7,927 bases of DNA from an uncultured bacterium (GTDB taxonomy: Bacteria > Bacillota_I > Bacilli_A > RF39 > UBA660), in assembly GCA_949286645.1 (NCBI GenBank), contig CASEDN010000004.1, positions 1-7,927 on the forward strand. Reading direction: 5' to 3'. Positions 1 through 6,742 of the stretch are shown here, one piece after another. The position numbers were made by a program, and so were the translations under genes. The notes beneath the pieces were generated by a model, which was given only the letters and a program-made list of their open reading frames with translations, did not search any database and was not told the origin of the DNA. Position 1 is the stretch's first letter. The number at the start of each line of letters is the position of its first letter.

Positions 1-1508
1 CAGCTTTTATAACAATGTTACCTCTTGCTATCCTCTTAATTAGTTATTTCATTAAGAATGTTTATAATAATAAAAATAAGTTAAGGTTTTGTATTATTAT
101 CTCTTTCATAGTTGCAATTATTAATCTTCTTGTTTTACTTTATAAGGAAGAGAGTTTATGTTTATTATTTGTTGTTGATATGGTTCTTTTAATTATCTTT
201 TTACTTATTAGTCTTAAGCTTAAAAAGAAGATGATTCTATATATCTATCTTGGTATTATGTCTTTAGTCTTAGTTATTCCTACTAATTTTTCTGATATAT
301 TTGTAACTAAAGAGTTTTATGATACTTTAGATTATGAAGAGACTAGTGATAAAGTAAAACAAGTATTAGATAGTGATAATAGTTTTTATAGAATGAGTGA
401 TCAAAAAGTTAAGTTAGATAAGTCTAATTATATCTATGATGTAGATTACTATACTGGTAGTATTTATTCTTCTTTATCTAATTCTTATTATAAAGATTTC
501 TATAATAATTTAATTAATAATGAATTTATTTATAGGAGTTATGGAATGCTTACAGGTAATAATAATATTTTCTATAACTTTTATATGGGTAATAAGTATT
601 TACTTAATAGTAATAATAATATGTTAGGTTATGAAAGAGTTTCTGATGGTATTTATAGAAATGAAGATGTTCTACCTGTTGGATACAGCACTAGTAAGAT
701 AATGAGTTTAGATGAGTATAAGAGTCTTAATTATTTTGAGAAGTTAGATGCCTATTTGAATTATGCTATTGTAGATGACGATTATAGTGATAGTTATGTT
801 AAGAAAGTAAAAGACTATGTTCCAGATTATAATGTTTTAGAAAGTAAGAATTTAAGTATAGAAGAGGATAATGGTAAATATTTTATTAAAGCTTCTAAAG
901 ATAATAAGTTAGTTGTTAAGTTAAATAATGTTAGTGATAGTGATATTTTACTTTTAAGATTTAAGATGCTTTATGATAATAAGTGTAGTGAAGATGATTC
1001 TTATATTAATATTAATGGAGTTAGTAATAAACTTAGTTGTAGAAGATGGAAGTATCATAATAATAATTATAAGTTTGAATATTCTTTGAGTGGAGATACT
1101 TTAGAAATTACTTTTAGTGAGGGTAAGTTTAGATTAACTGATTTTGATATGGCTTTATATGATTATAACGATTTAGTATCTATTAATGATGAAATATCTC
1201 CTTTTGTTATTGATAGAGATAAGACTAAAGGTGATGTTATAGAGGGTAATATTAATGTAAAAGATGATGGTTACTTTAAAGTTTCTATTCCTTATGATAA
1301 AGGTTTTGAAATATATGTAGATGATGAAAAGACTAATTATGAAATTGTTAATAAGAGTTTTATTGGTTTTGATATTAGTAAAGGTACTCATAATATAAAA
1401 ATAGTTTATACGTCTCCTTTATTTAAAGAAGGATTAGTTATATCTTGTGTTGGTTTAGTGTTGTTTATAGGAACTGTTGTTTATTATAGAAAAAGAAAGC
1501 AGAGTTGA
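1..1508 (+). CDS. YfhO-family polytopic membrane protein, C-terminal part (5' partial)
   Basis: The frame is open to the left edge (first full codon at 3), and the ATG at 15 lies inside a hydrophobic stretch with no SD, so the true start is upstream. Visible are the end of one membrane helix (about 15-55) and three more (about 87-143, 156-221, 233-281). A large hydrophilic, probably extracytoplasmic region follows, then a final helix (about 1425-1485) and a basic tail, YYRKRKQS. The segment just before the last helix (about 1258-1425) has the YfhO pattern: FKVSIPYDKGFEIYVD, a glycine-capped turn, then KGTHNIKIVY. YfhO proteins are usually about 850 residues, so 40% or so is missing. In Bacillus and Listeria relatives YfhO has been tied to glycosylation of lipoteichoic acid outside the membrane; that role here is inferred. 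Another GT-C-like membrane protein is the main alternative. It ends in TGA, with the next gene's putative promoter overlapping the stop. Confidence 0.75.
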   Translation, partial: AFITMLPLAILLISYFIKNVYNNKNKLRFCIIISFIVAIINLLVLLYKEESLCLLFVVDMVLLIIFLLISLKLKKKMILYIYLGIMSLVLVIPTNFSDIFVTKEFYDTLDYEETSDKVKQVLDSDNSFYRMSDQKVKLDKSNYIYDVDYYTGSIYSSLSNSYYKDFYNNLINNEFIYRSYGMLTGNNNIFYNFYMGNKYLLNSNNNMLGYERVSDGIYRNEDVLPVGYSTSKIMSLDEYKSLNYFEKLDAYLNYAIVDDDYSDSYVKKVKDYVPDYNVLESKNLSIEEDNGKYFIKASKDNKLVVKLNNVSDSDILLLRFKMLYDNKCSEDDSYININGVSNKLSCRRWKYHNNNYKFEYSLSGDTLEITFSEGKFRLTDFDMALYDYNDLVSINDEISPFVIDRDKTKGDVIEGNINVKDDGYFKVSIPYDKGFEIYVDDEKTNYEIVNKSFIGFDISKGTHNIKIVYTSPLFKEGLVISCVGLVLFIGTVVYYRKRKQS

Positions 1509-1533
1509 TTTTTGGATAAGATAGTGATATTTT
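1505..1533 (+). promoter_or_regulatory. Putative sigma-A promoter of the small acidic gene
   Basis: A -35 box TTGATT (1505-1510) and a -10 box TATTTT (1528-1533) are 17 bases apart, and a TGa extension precedes the -10. The -35 overlaps the stop codon of the YfhO-like gene. Initiation near 1540 would give a leader of about 20 bases containing the GGAGG SD at 1544-1548. The -10 is weak apart from its extension. Confidence 0.4.
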
Positions 1534-1559
1534 AATTGTAAGTGGAGGAATATGCGTGT

Positions 1560-1805
1560 ATGGATAATAAAATAAAAACAAGTAATGATTGTATTATTGA
1601 TAATTTAACTGATTATGGAAAAGGACTTGAACCTAAAGTCGATGCAAGGACTGATTATGGAAAGGGAATTTGTTATAAGGCTAAGGATGGTAAGGAATAT
1701 GCAACTATGGAACAAGTTGAAGCAGTAAATAAAGATTTTTATGATGCTATGATGATTCAAGATGATGATTCCTTACAAGAGGAACAACATAAACATCGTA
1801 GATAA
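1560..1805 (+). CDS. Small acidic protein of unknown function with TDYGKG repeat
   Basis: This 81-residue soluble protein belongs to no family I recognise. The ATG at 1560 is preferred because GGAGG (1544-1548) lies 11 bases upstream. A GTG at 1542 in the same frame overlaps that SD and is unlikely. A closer ATG at 1552, in another frame, gives only seven codons (MRVWIIK) before a stop. The protein contains TDYGKG twice, 18 residues apart, the second followed by a charged stretch, YKAKDGKEYATMEQVEAVNK. The end is Asp/Glu/Gln-rich and finishes KHRR. There is one cysteine on each side of the first repeat copy, and no signal peptide or membrane segment. It sits between the YfhO-like gene and pta with its own possible promoter, so the context does not assign a role. 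Normal codon use and a good SD support it as a real gene. Confidence 0.65.
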   Translation: MDNKIKTSNDCIIDNLTDYGKGLEPKVDARTDYGKGICYKAKDGKEYATMEQVEAVNKDFYDAMMIQDDDSLQEEQHKHRR

Positions 1806-1861
1806 TTATATATTTAATCATTATATTATTTAATACTTATAATATATTAATTATGCGAGAA

Positions 1862-1881
1862 AAAAATGTTAAATCATTTTT
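1862..1881 (+). terminator. Possible weak terminator hairpin
   Basis: AAAAATG (1862-1868) and CATTTTT (1875-1881) form a 7-bp stem around the loop TTAAAT, about 55 bases after the small acidic gene. The T run is inside the 3' arm. The stem is almost all A-T, so it may be weak or a by-product of base composition. Confidence 0.3.
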
Positions 1882-1885
1882 GCAA

Positions 1886-1914
1886 GGGACCTATGGAATT
1901 CTGTGGGACCCTAT
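1886..1914. repeat. G+C-richer direct repeat and imperfect hairpin upstream of pta
   Basis: GGGACCTAT (1886-1894) recurs as GGGACCCTAT (1905-1914), in a patch clearly richer in G+C than its surroundings. The segment between can fold as CCTATGG/CTGTGGG (1890-1896 with 1901-1907) around AATT, with three G-U pairs. A T-rich tract (TTTTTCTTTT) follows. It lies just upstream of the pta promoter. It could be an operator, a weak terminator or an extragenic repeat; the window shows only one copy. Confidence 0.3.
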
Positions 1915-1943
1915 TTTTCTTTTGTAATAAATTATATTTGTTA

Positions 1944-1972
1944 TAGACTTAAATCTTTTGCTTTGATAAAAT
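1944..1972 (+). promoter_or_regulatory. Putative pta promoter with extended -10
   Basis: TAGACT (1944-1949) and TAAAAT (1967-1972) have a 17-base spacer, with TGa directly before the -10. Transcription would begin around 1976-1979, leaving a leader of only about 12-15 bases that starts near the GGAG SD (1979-1982). This is unusually short but workable. Confidence 0.4.
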
Positions 1973-1990
1973 GTTAATGGAGATGATTTG

Positions 1991-2995
1991 ATGGAATTTA
2001 TTGATAGAATAAAAGAGAGAGTTAAAGATGATTTTAAGAAAATTGTTTTACCTGAATCTAATGATGTTAGGGTGTTAGAAGCTGCTTCTACTATAAAAAA
2101 AGAAGCTTTCGCTAATATCATTTTAATAGGTAAGGAAAGTGAGATAGGAAGTCTTGCTAAAGATAATAATATTGATATTAATGGGGTTACTATTATTGAT
2201 CCTTTGACTTTTAGTGATAGTGAAAAGTTAATTAATGATTATTATGAACTTAGAAAACATAAAGGTATTAGTTTAGAGCAAGCTAGAGATACTATTTTAA
2301 ATGATTATGTTTATTTCGCTAATATGTTAGTTAAAGATGGATATGCTGATGGTATTGTCTCTGGAGCATGTCACAGTAGTGCTGATACTTTAAGACCTGC
2401 TTTACAGATAATTAAGACTAGTAAAGATACAAAAGTTGCTTCTGCTTTCTTTTTGATGGTTGTTCCTAATTGTGAATATGGTTCTAATGGAGTATTTGTT
2501 TATTCTGATTGTGGGATGATTCAAAATCCTAGTAGTGAAGAGTTAGTGGAAATTGGAATGATGAGTGCTAAGACGTTTAAATTATTGGTAGAAGAAGAAC
2601 CTAATGTAGCTTTCCTTTCTCATTCTACTTTTGGATCTTCTAAATGTAGTGATGTTGATAAAGTTGTTAAAGCAGTAGAGATGGCTAGAAAAGAATATCC
2701 TGATATTAATTTAGATGGAGAGTTACAATTTGATGCTGCTGTTGTTCCTCTTGTTGCTAAGAGTAAAGCACCTAATAGTAGTGTAGCAGGTAAAGCTAAT
2801 GTTTTAATATTTCCAGATTTAGATGCAGGAAATATTGGTTATAAGATTACAGAGCGTCTTGCTAAAGCGAAGGCATATGGTCCTGTTACGCAAGGACTTG
2901 CTAAACCTGTTAATGATTTGTCACGTGGATGTAATGCTAATGATATAGTAGGTGTTGTTGCTATAACTGCTTTACAAGCAATGAATAGTAAGTAG
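1991..2995 (+). CDS. pta: Phosphate acetyltransferase
   Basis: Pta interconverts acetyl-CoA plus phosphate and acetyl phosphate plus CoA in the cytoplasm. With acetate kinase it gives ATP and acetate during fermentation. The 334-residue length is normal for the short form that lacks the N-terminal DRTGG/P-loop region. Family motifs appear in order: VLPESNDVRVLEAA near the N-terminus, GACHSSADTLRPALQ in the middle, then YSDCGMIQNPSSEELVEI, LDGELQFDAAVVPLVA, VAGKANVLIFPDLDAGNIGY and GLAKPVNDLSRGCNANDI. Ser311, Arg312 and Asp318 match in order and spacing the CoA/catalytic residues Ser309, Arg310 and Asp316 of the Methanosarcina enzyme. The ATG at 1991 is chosen over the adjacent TTG at 1988 because GGAG (1979-1982) is then 8 bases away. 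No acetate kinase gene is in the window. The exonuclease gene follows after 7 bases, so the two are probably cotranscribed. Confidence 0.96.
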   Translation: MEFIDRIKERVKDDFKKIVLPESNDVRVLEAASTIKKEAFANIILIGKESEIGSLAKDNNIDINGVTIIDPLTFSDSEKLINDYYELRKHKGISLEQARDTILNDYVYFANMLVKDGYADGIVSGACHSSADTLRPALQIIKTSKDTKVASAFFLMVVPNCEYGSNGVFVYSDCGMIQNPSSEELVEIGMMSAKTFKLLVEEEPNVAFLSHSTFGSSKCSDVDKVVKAVEMARKEYPDINLDGELQFDAAVVPLVAKSKAPNSSVAGKANVLIFPDLDAGNIGYKITERLAKAKAYGPVTQGLAKPVNDLSRGCNANDIVGVVAITALQAMNSK

Positions 2996-3002
2996 GTGTG
3001 TT

Positions 3003-3755
3003 ATGAAGATAGTATCTTTTAATGTTGCAGGTTTTAGAGCTTGTTTAAAGAAAGGGTTTGAAGATTTCTTTAAAGAAAGTAATGCTGACATTTATTGTCT
3101 ACAAGAAGTAAAAGCGATAGAGAGTGAGATTCCTTTTAGACCAGAAGGTTATAACTTTTATTTAAATACTGCCTATAAGAAGGGGTATTCTGGAGTAGCA
3201 GTTTATTCTAGGGTTAAACCTCTTGATGTGGCATATGGAATAGATGTTGATATACATGACCATGAGGGTAGAGTTATAACGCTTGAATATGATGACTTCT
3301 TCTTAGTTTGTGTATATGTTCCTAATGTCAAGAGAGACTTGTCAAGACTTTCCTATAGAATGATTTGGGAAGAAGATTTTCTTAAATATTTACAGAGTCT
3401 TGATAAGAAGAAACCTGTTATTGTTTGTGGAGATTTTAATGTTGCTCATAAAGAAATAGATCTTGCTAATCCTAAAGGTAATGTTGGTAATGCTGGTTTT
3501 ACTGTAGAAGAACGAGATGCATTTACAAGACTTTTAGATGGAGGCTTTATTGATATTTACCGTTATCTATATAAAGATAGAAGTCAAGCTTATACTTGGT
3601 GGAGTTATATGGGAAGAGCTAGAGAGAAGAATATTGGTTGGAGAATTGACTATTTTCTAGTGTCAAATAGATTTATTGATAATGTAAAGGATATGAAAAT
3701 AGACAGTGATGTGTTTGGAAGTGATCACTGTCCTATAGAGTTAGAAGTTAAGTAA
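3003..3755 (+). CDS. Exodeoxyribonuclease III / AP endonuclease (ExoA type)
   Basis: This family cleaves DNA 5' to abasic sites and trims 3'-blocked ends in base excision repair, using Mg2+ in the cytoplasm. The 250 residues cover the whole exonuclease-endonuclease-phosphatase fold. Catalytic landmarks are Asn7 in FNVAGFRA, Glu35 in LQEVK, Tyr105 in VCVYVPN, Asp144 and Asn146 in CGDFNVAH, Asp216 in WRIDYFLVS, and Asp241/His242 in the closing GSDHCPIEL. Substrate-binding signatures NPKGN and FTVEERDAF are also present. Phe replaces the usual Trp before Asn7, a mild change. The start is 7 bases after pta. The only SD-like sequence is TAGGTG, overlapping the pta stop codon, so translation may depend on coupling to pta. 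A strong hairpin terminator begins two bases after the stop. The gene is commonly named exoA or xth; I leave the symbol blank because orthology to either is not decided here. Confidence 0.95.
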   Translation: MKIVSFNVAGFRACLKKGFEDFFKESNADIYCLQEVKAIESEIPFRPEGYNFYLNTAYKKGYSGVAVYSRVKPLDVAYGIDVDIHDHEGRVITLEYDDFFLVCVYVPNVKRDLSRLSYRMIWEEDFLKYLQSLDKKKPVIVCGDFNVAHKEIDLANPKGNVGNAGFTVEERDAFTRLLDGGFIDIYRYLYKDRSQAYTWWSYMGRAREKNIGWRIDYFLVSNRFIDNVKDMKIDSDVFGSDHCPIELEVK

Positions 3756-3756
3756 G

Positions 3757-3780
3757 ATAGTTGTTAATCAACTATTTTTT
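3757..3780 (+). terminator. Intrinsic terminator of the pta-exonuclease unit
   Basis: ATAGTTG (3757-3763) pairs with CAACTAT (3769-3775) around the loop TTAAT. A run of six T overlaps the end of the stem (3775-3780). It starts right after the exonuclease stop codon. Confidence 0.85.
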
Positions 3781-3782
3781 CT

Positions 3783-3812
3783 ATGAAAGAATAACTTTGT
3801 ATGTGCTATAAT
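3783..3812 (+). promoter_or_regulatory. Promoter of the XRE regulator, extended -10
   Basis: A consensus TATAAT (3807-3812) is preceded by TGc, a strong extended -10. The upstream ATGAAA (3783-3788) is a modest -35 at 18 bases, as expected when an extended -10 carries recognition. A start near 3819 gives a leader of about 23 bases containing AGAGG (3831-3835). Confidence 0.65.
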
Positions 3813-3841
3813 ATTAATATAATGTTGTTTAGAGGAAGAAA

Positions 3842-4561
3842 GTGATACTAATGGATCAAGAGAAAATTGGTAAATTTATAAAGAAGCTTAGAAAAGATAA
3901 TAACTTAACACAAGATGAACTTGCTAAAAAGTTAGGTGTTACTTATCAGGCAGTTAGTAAATGGGAGAATGGTAAGAGTATTCCTGATATTGCTATCCTT
4001 AAAACTATTAGTGGGTTATTTAATGTTAATATAGATGAATTGTTAGATGGAAGTGTTAAGAACAAGAAAAAATTAAATAAGAAAATATTTATTCCTATAA
4101 CAATTTTAGGTATTTGTGTAGCCTTTATTTTTGTATTTTTTGTCGTTCATAAGGAAACTTATGAGTTTAAAGTATTAGAAACTGATTCTAATGATTTTGA
4201 TGTTAGTGGTGTTTTAGCTTTTTCTCCTGATAAGTCTTCTATTTATATATCTAGTATTAACTATAATAATAGTGATGATGATACTGAATATAAAAGTTTA
4301 AGTTGTAATCTTTATGATGTTAATGGAGATGCTAAAACAAAGATTAGTAGCTGTGAAAGTGATAGTAGTGATGTAGATACTCTTTCTGGATTACTTAATA
4401 GTATTGATTTTACAGTTGATGATTATGCTAGTAGTTGTAAAATATTTAAAAATAACCAGTTAGTCTTAGAGATAAATGCTACTAGTCTTGATGATAAAAC
4501 TATTACTTATGAAGTTCCTTTAAGTTTTAATGATGATTGTTTTGACTCAACTAATAGTTGA
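3842..4561 (+). CDS. Membrane-anchored XRE-family regulator with extracytoplasmic domain
   Basis: Residues about 9-66 form a Cro/C1-type helix-turn-helix: IGKFIKKLRKDNNLTQDELA, then VTYQAVSKWENGKSIPD and a closing NVNIDELLDG. A basic linker, KNKKKLNKK, precedes a single membrane helix at about 82-102. The remaining roughly 135 residues are rich in Ser, Asp and Asn, contain four cysteines, and should lie outside the cell. The topology is therefore DNA-binding domain inside and possible sensor domain outside. I do not recognise the outer domain. Two starts are possible. The GTG at 3842 is 6 bases from the AGAGG SD, while the ATG at 3851 (MDQEKIG) fits usual family N-termini but is 15 bases away. 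I chose GTG on spacing. The gene has its own promoter and terminator. The next gene encodes a surface sulfotransferase, which could be a target, but nothing in the sequence proves it. Confidence 0.85.
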   Translation: MILMDQEKIGKFIKKLRKDNNLTQDELAKKLGVTYQAVSKWENGKSIPDIAILKTISGLFNVNIDELLDGSVKNKKKLNKKIFIPITILGICVAFIFVFFVVHKETYEFKVLETDSNDFDVSGVLAFSPDKSSIYISSINYNNSDDDTEYKSLSCNLYDVNGDAKTKISSCESDSSDVDTLSGLLNSIDFTVDDYASSCKIFKNNQLVLEINATSLDDKTITYEVPLSFNDDCFDSTNS

Positions 4562-4568
4562 GTTTTTT
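4545..4568 (+). terminator. Intrinsic terminator overlapping the XRE gene's last codons
   Basis: ACTCAACT (4545-4552) pairs perfectly with AGTTGAGT (4556-4563) around the loop AAT, followed by Ts to 4568. The stop codon TGA (4559-4561) lies in the 3' arm, so the last coding triplets form the stem. A ribosome terminating here would cover the hairpin. Confidence 0.85.
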
Positions 4569-4599
4569 CAACTAGTGTTTTATTTACTTACTATAGTTT

Positions 4600-4605
4600 T
4601 ATAAT
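4600..4605 (+). promoter_or_regulatory. Putative -10 box of the sulfotransferase gene
   Basis: A consensus TATAAT lies 29 bases upstream of the ATG and after the XRE terminator. No convincing -35 is seen at 16-18 bases and there is no TG extension, so the promoter may be weak or need an activator. Confidence 0.4.
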
Positions 4606-4634
4606 GTAAAATTAAGGTGAGTGGAGGAGATAGT

Positions 4635-6584
4635 ATGAAGAAAAAGAAAATTGTTATTATAATTATAGTTATTATTTTAATACTTGTTACTTTATGTTTA
4701 CTTGTTTTTAATAATATGAGTACTAATAGTAAAGAAGTAAAAGTTGTTAGTAGTCTAATTGAAAAGGAGAGTAAATTAGAGGATGACTTTCCTACAGAAT
4801 TAAAAGATATTGATAATGCTGATGTAATTGTTAACCCTTATGAGATTTCACCTTTGACTGCTTTAATTATCTTTAAGACTGATGAAGCTGTTAGTCCTAA
4901 AGTTACTATAGAAGGTGATGATGAACTTAGTACTTATGAATATACTTTTGATGAAGGAACTGAACATTATTTACCTATATATGGACTTTATCCTGATAGA
5001 GATAATACTGTAATTGTAGAATATGGTGATGTAAGGAAAGAATTTACTATTACTACTGAAGCATTACCAGATGATTTTATTTTACCTACTTCTGTTGATG
5101 CTAATAAAGATGAGTTAAGTAATGATTTATATTTCTTTACACCATCTAGTGATGGTTATACTTGTGCATATGATGTAAATGGAGATGTTAGATGGTACTT
5201 AACTATTAATTCTATTTGGGAGGTTAATAGACTTGATAATGGACATTTGATGTTAAGTACAGAAAGATTAGTTAATAGTCCTTATTATATGACAGGTTTA
5301 TATGAGATGGATATGTTAGGTAAAATATATAAAGAATATAGTTTACCTGGTGGTTATCATCACGATTATTATGAGATGCCTAATGGTAATTTATTAGTTG
5401 CTAGTGATGATTTTACTAGTGGTGAAGGTACTGTAGAAGATTATATTGTAGAACTTGATAGAGATACTGGTGAAGTTGTTAAGACTTTTGATTTAAAAGA
5501 TATTTTAAATATTGAAGATGGTAAGAGTGAAAACTGGACAGAGTATGATTGGTTTCATAATAATTCTGTTTGGTATGATGAAGAGACTAATTCTATAACT
5601 TTATCTGGTAGACATCAAGATGCTGTTATTAATATAGATTATGATAGTGGTGATTTAAACTGGATAATAGGTGATTCTACTAACTGGAGCGAAGAATATC
5701 AGAAGTATTTCTTTACACCTGTTGGAGATGATTTTGAGTGGCAATGGAGTCAACATGCAGCGATGATTACCCCTGAAGGTTATGTATTTATCTTTGATAA
5801 TGGTAATAATAAATCTAAAAATGAAGATGAATATGTCTCTGCAGAAGATAGTTATTCTCGTGGTGTTATGTATAAGATAGATACAGATAAAATGACTATT
5901 GAGCAAGTATTTGAATATGGTAAAGAACGTGGTAGTGAATTTTATTCTCCATATATATCTGATGTTGATTATTTAGAAAGTGAGCATTATATAATTCATT
6001 CTGGTGGTATTGTTTATGTAGATGGAAAGAACTCTAATCAACCAGCGGGAATTAGTGGGGCAGATCGTTTAGTTAGTGATACTGTTGAGTATAAAGATGG
6101 TGAGGTTATCTTTGAAATAGTTTTACCTACTAATAACTATAGAGTAGAAAAGATGAGTTTATATCCAAAGAATGAAAACTTTACTTTAGATAAGGCTGAG
6201 TCTATTGGTAGTTTAGGTAAGACTGAAGTTACTAGTAGTGAGTTAGGCTTTATCTTAAATAGTAAAGATTTTAAAGATATAGAAGAAGAACATAATATTA
6301 GTATTACTAAAGAAGTTGATAGATTAGTATTTACTGGTAAATTTAAAAGAGGTACTGATGTTAATGTTATTCTTTATAAAAATGGTACTAAAAATATTTA
6401 TAATGTTCCTATAAGTAAGAAACCTTATACGGCTTTATGTGTTGATATATTTACAGAAGAAGAGACTAAAGAAGGTATTAGTGTTACTAAATATATAAAT
6501 GAAGATGGACTCAGTGGGAAATATTCTATTTATGTGGAAGTGGATGGAACTATTTATAATACTAATAGATATGTAGAGTTTTAA
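4635..6584 (+). CDS. Arylsulfate sulfotransferase family protein (AssT-like), membrane-anchored
   Basis: AssT enzymes move a sulfuryl group from one phenolic sulfate ester to another phenol without PAPS, through a sulfo-histidine intermediate. The ATG at 4635 is chosen because GGAGG (4623-4627) is 7 bases upstream; a GTG at 4617 in frame lies before that SD. The product is 649 residues. Residues 5-26 are a hydrophobic signal anchor after MKKKK, with no lipobox seen, so the enzyme should face outward. An N-terminal Ig-like domain runs from about 67 (NPYEISPLTALIIF) to 150, then a beta-propeller. Catalytic candidates are His242/His243 (YHHDYYEMPNGNLL), His308 (DWFHNNSVWY), Arg326 (SGRHQDAV) and His374 (SQHAAM). 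These fit His252, His356, Arg374 and His436 of E. coli CFT073 AssT, and the 18-residue His-Arg spacing is identical. The cysteines that form a disulfide in the E. coli enzyme are not evident near the active site. Substrate is unknown; gut phenols are a guess. Confidence 0.9.
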   Translation: MKKKKIVIIIIVIILILVTLCLLVFNNMSTNSKEVKVVSSLIEKESKLEDDFPTELKDIDNADVIVNPYEISPLTALIIFKTDEAVSPKVTIEGDDELSTYEYTFDEGTEHYLPIYGLYPDRDNTVIVEYGDVRKEFTITTEALPDDFILPTSVDANKDELSNDLYFFTPSSDGYTCAYDVNGDVRWYLTINSIWEVNRLDNGHLMLSTERLVNSPYYMTGLYEMDMLGKIYKEYSLPGGYHHDYYEMPNGNLLVASDDFTSGEGTVEDYIVELDRDTGEVVKTFDLKDILNIEDGKSENWTEYDWFHNNSVWYDEETNSITLSGRHQDAVINIDYDSGDLNWIIGDSTNWSEEYQKYFFTPVGDDFEWQWSQHAAMITPEGYVFIFDNGNNKSKNEDEYVSAEDSYSRGVMYKIDTDKMTIEQVFEYGKERGSEFYSPYISDVDYLESEHYIIHSGGIVYVDGKNSNQPAGISGADRLVSDTVEYKDGEVIFEIVLPTNNYRVEKMSLYPKNENFTLDKAESIGSLGKTEVTSSELGFILNSKDFKDIEEEHNISITKEVDRLVFTGKFKRGTDVNVILYKNGTKNIYNVPISKKPYTALCVDIFTEEETKEGISVTKYINEDGLSGKYSIYVEVDGTIYNTNRYVEF

Positions 6585-6593
6585 AAAATGAGT

Positions 6594-6622
6594 TTGCATA
6601 AATGTAATAATTATGATATGAT
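6594..6622 (+). promoter_or_regulatory. Putative promoter of the plus-strand small RNA
   Basis: TTGCAT (6594-6599) and TATGAT (6617-6622) are 17 bases apart, with a TGa extension before the -10. It begins 10 bases after the sulfotransferase stop. The same geometry (TTGC, 17 bases, TGa plus TACTAT) occurs at the minus-strand peptide gene opposite. Confidence 0.5.
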
Positions 6623-6655
6623 GTATATGTAAGAAAAAATTTCATACACTATAAA

Positions 6656-6669
6656 AGGAACACTTAATA
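6656..6669 (+). repeat. Shared leader motif, plus-strand copy
   Basis: AGGAACACTTAATA differs at one base from AGGAACATTTAATA in the minus-strand leader (6882-6869). In both transcripts it is followed by a segment that can fold back on the CAYTTAA part. The copies are inverted in the DNA, so the RNAs carry the same sequence and not complements. Confidence 0.55.
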
Positions 6670-6705
6670 TTCGCGTGTTGAGTGAAACCTACAAAATTGT
6701 TGGTA

Positions 6706-6742
6706 CCACCTAATTCAACAGTTGTGAGTTAGGTGGCTTTTT
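6706..6742 (+). terminator. Strong intrinsic terminator
   Basis: CCACCTAATTCA (6706-6717) pairs with TGAGTTAGGTGG (6725-6736), 12 bp with one G-U, around the loop ACAGTTG. A C and five Ts (6738-6742) follow. Read in the minus direction the hairpin is followed by a poor T tract, so it looks one-directional. Confidence 0.88.

Larger units (their letters stand above)
6629..6742 (+). ncRNA. Candidate small RNA of about 114 nt, possible type I antitoxin
   Basis: A promoter-like signal and a strong terminator bracket this segment, and I see no credible ORF with an SD in it. The start is estimated at 7 bases after the -10. Predicted folding: CACTTAA (6661-6667) with TTGAGTG (6678-6684) around a 10-base loop; ACCTAC (6687-6692) with GTTGGT (6699-6704), one mismatch; then the terminator stem. 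It contains AGGAACACTTAATA (6656-6669), shared with the leader of the converging minus-strand peptide mRNA. Its CCACCTAATT (6706-6715) could pair over 10 bases, including two G-U, with AGTTGGGTGG in that leader. The 3' end meets the peptide's stop codon, so any readthrough of the minus transcript would be complementary to it. Alternatively it is only the 3' UTR of the sulfotransferase mRNA. Known RNA families were considered and none fits. Confidence 0.45.

Noticed and set aside
1173..1391. Minus-strand ORF of 72 codons inside the YfhO-like gene.
   Set aside because: Its Ile/Asn/Phe-rich product mirrors the AT-rich plus-strand codons; there is no family match.
1506..1541. TGA read as tryptophan, extending the YfhO-like gene, as in Mycoplasma.
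   Set aside because: All recognised conserved tryptophans use TGG, and the TGA stops of the YfhO-like and XRE genes fall at natural protein ends.
1552..1575. ATG at 1552 with better SD spacing than the 1560 start.
   Set aside because: It gives only seven codons. It could be a tiny overlapping leader but nothing else supports it.
1891..2121. Minus-strand ORF of 76 codons over the start of pta.
   Set aside because: It covers the conserved pta N-terminus on the opposite strand and has no recognisable product.
5655..5906. Minus-strand ORF of 83 codons within the sulfotransferase gene.
   Set aside because: It lies antisense to the conserved catalytic propeller and has no protein-like pattern.
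6629..6742. T-box riboswitch, because TTGGTACCACC resembles the T-box UGGNACC core and overlaps the terminator stem.
   Set aside because: Only about 75 bases lie before it, too few for the usual stem I with its specifier loop and conserved bulges, and no aminoacyl-tRNA synthetase or amino-acid gene follows.
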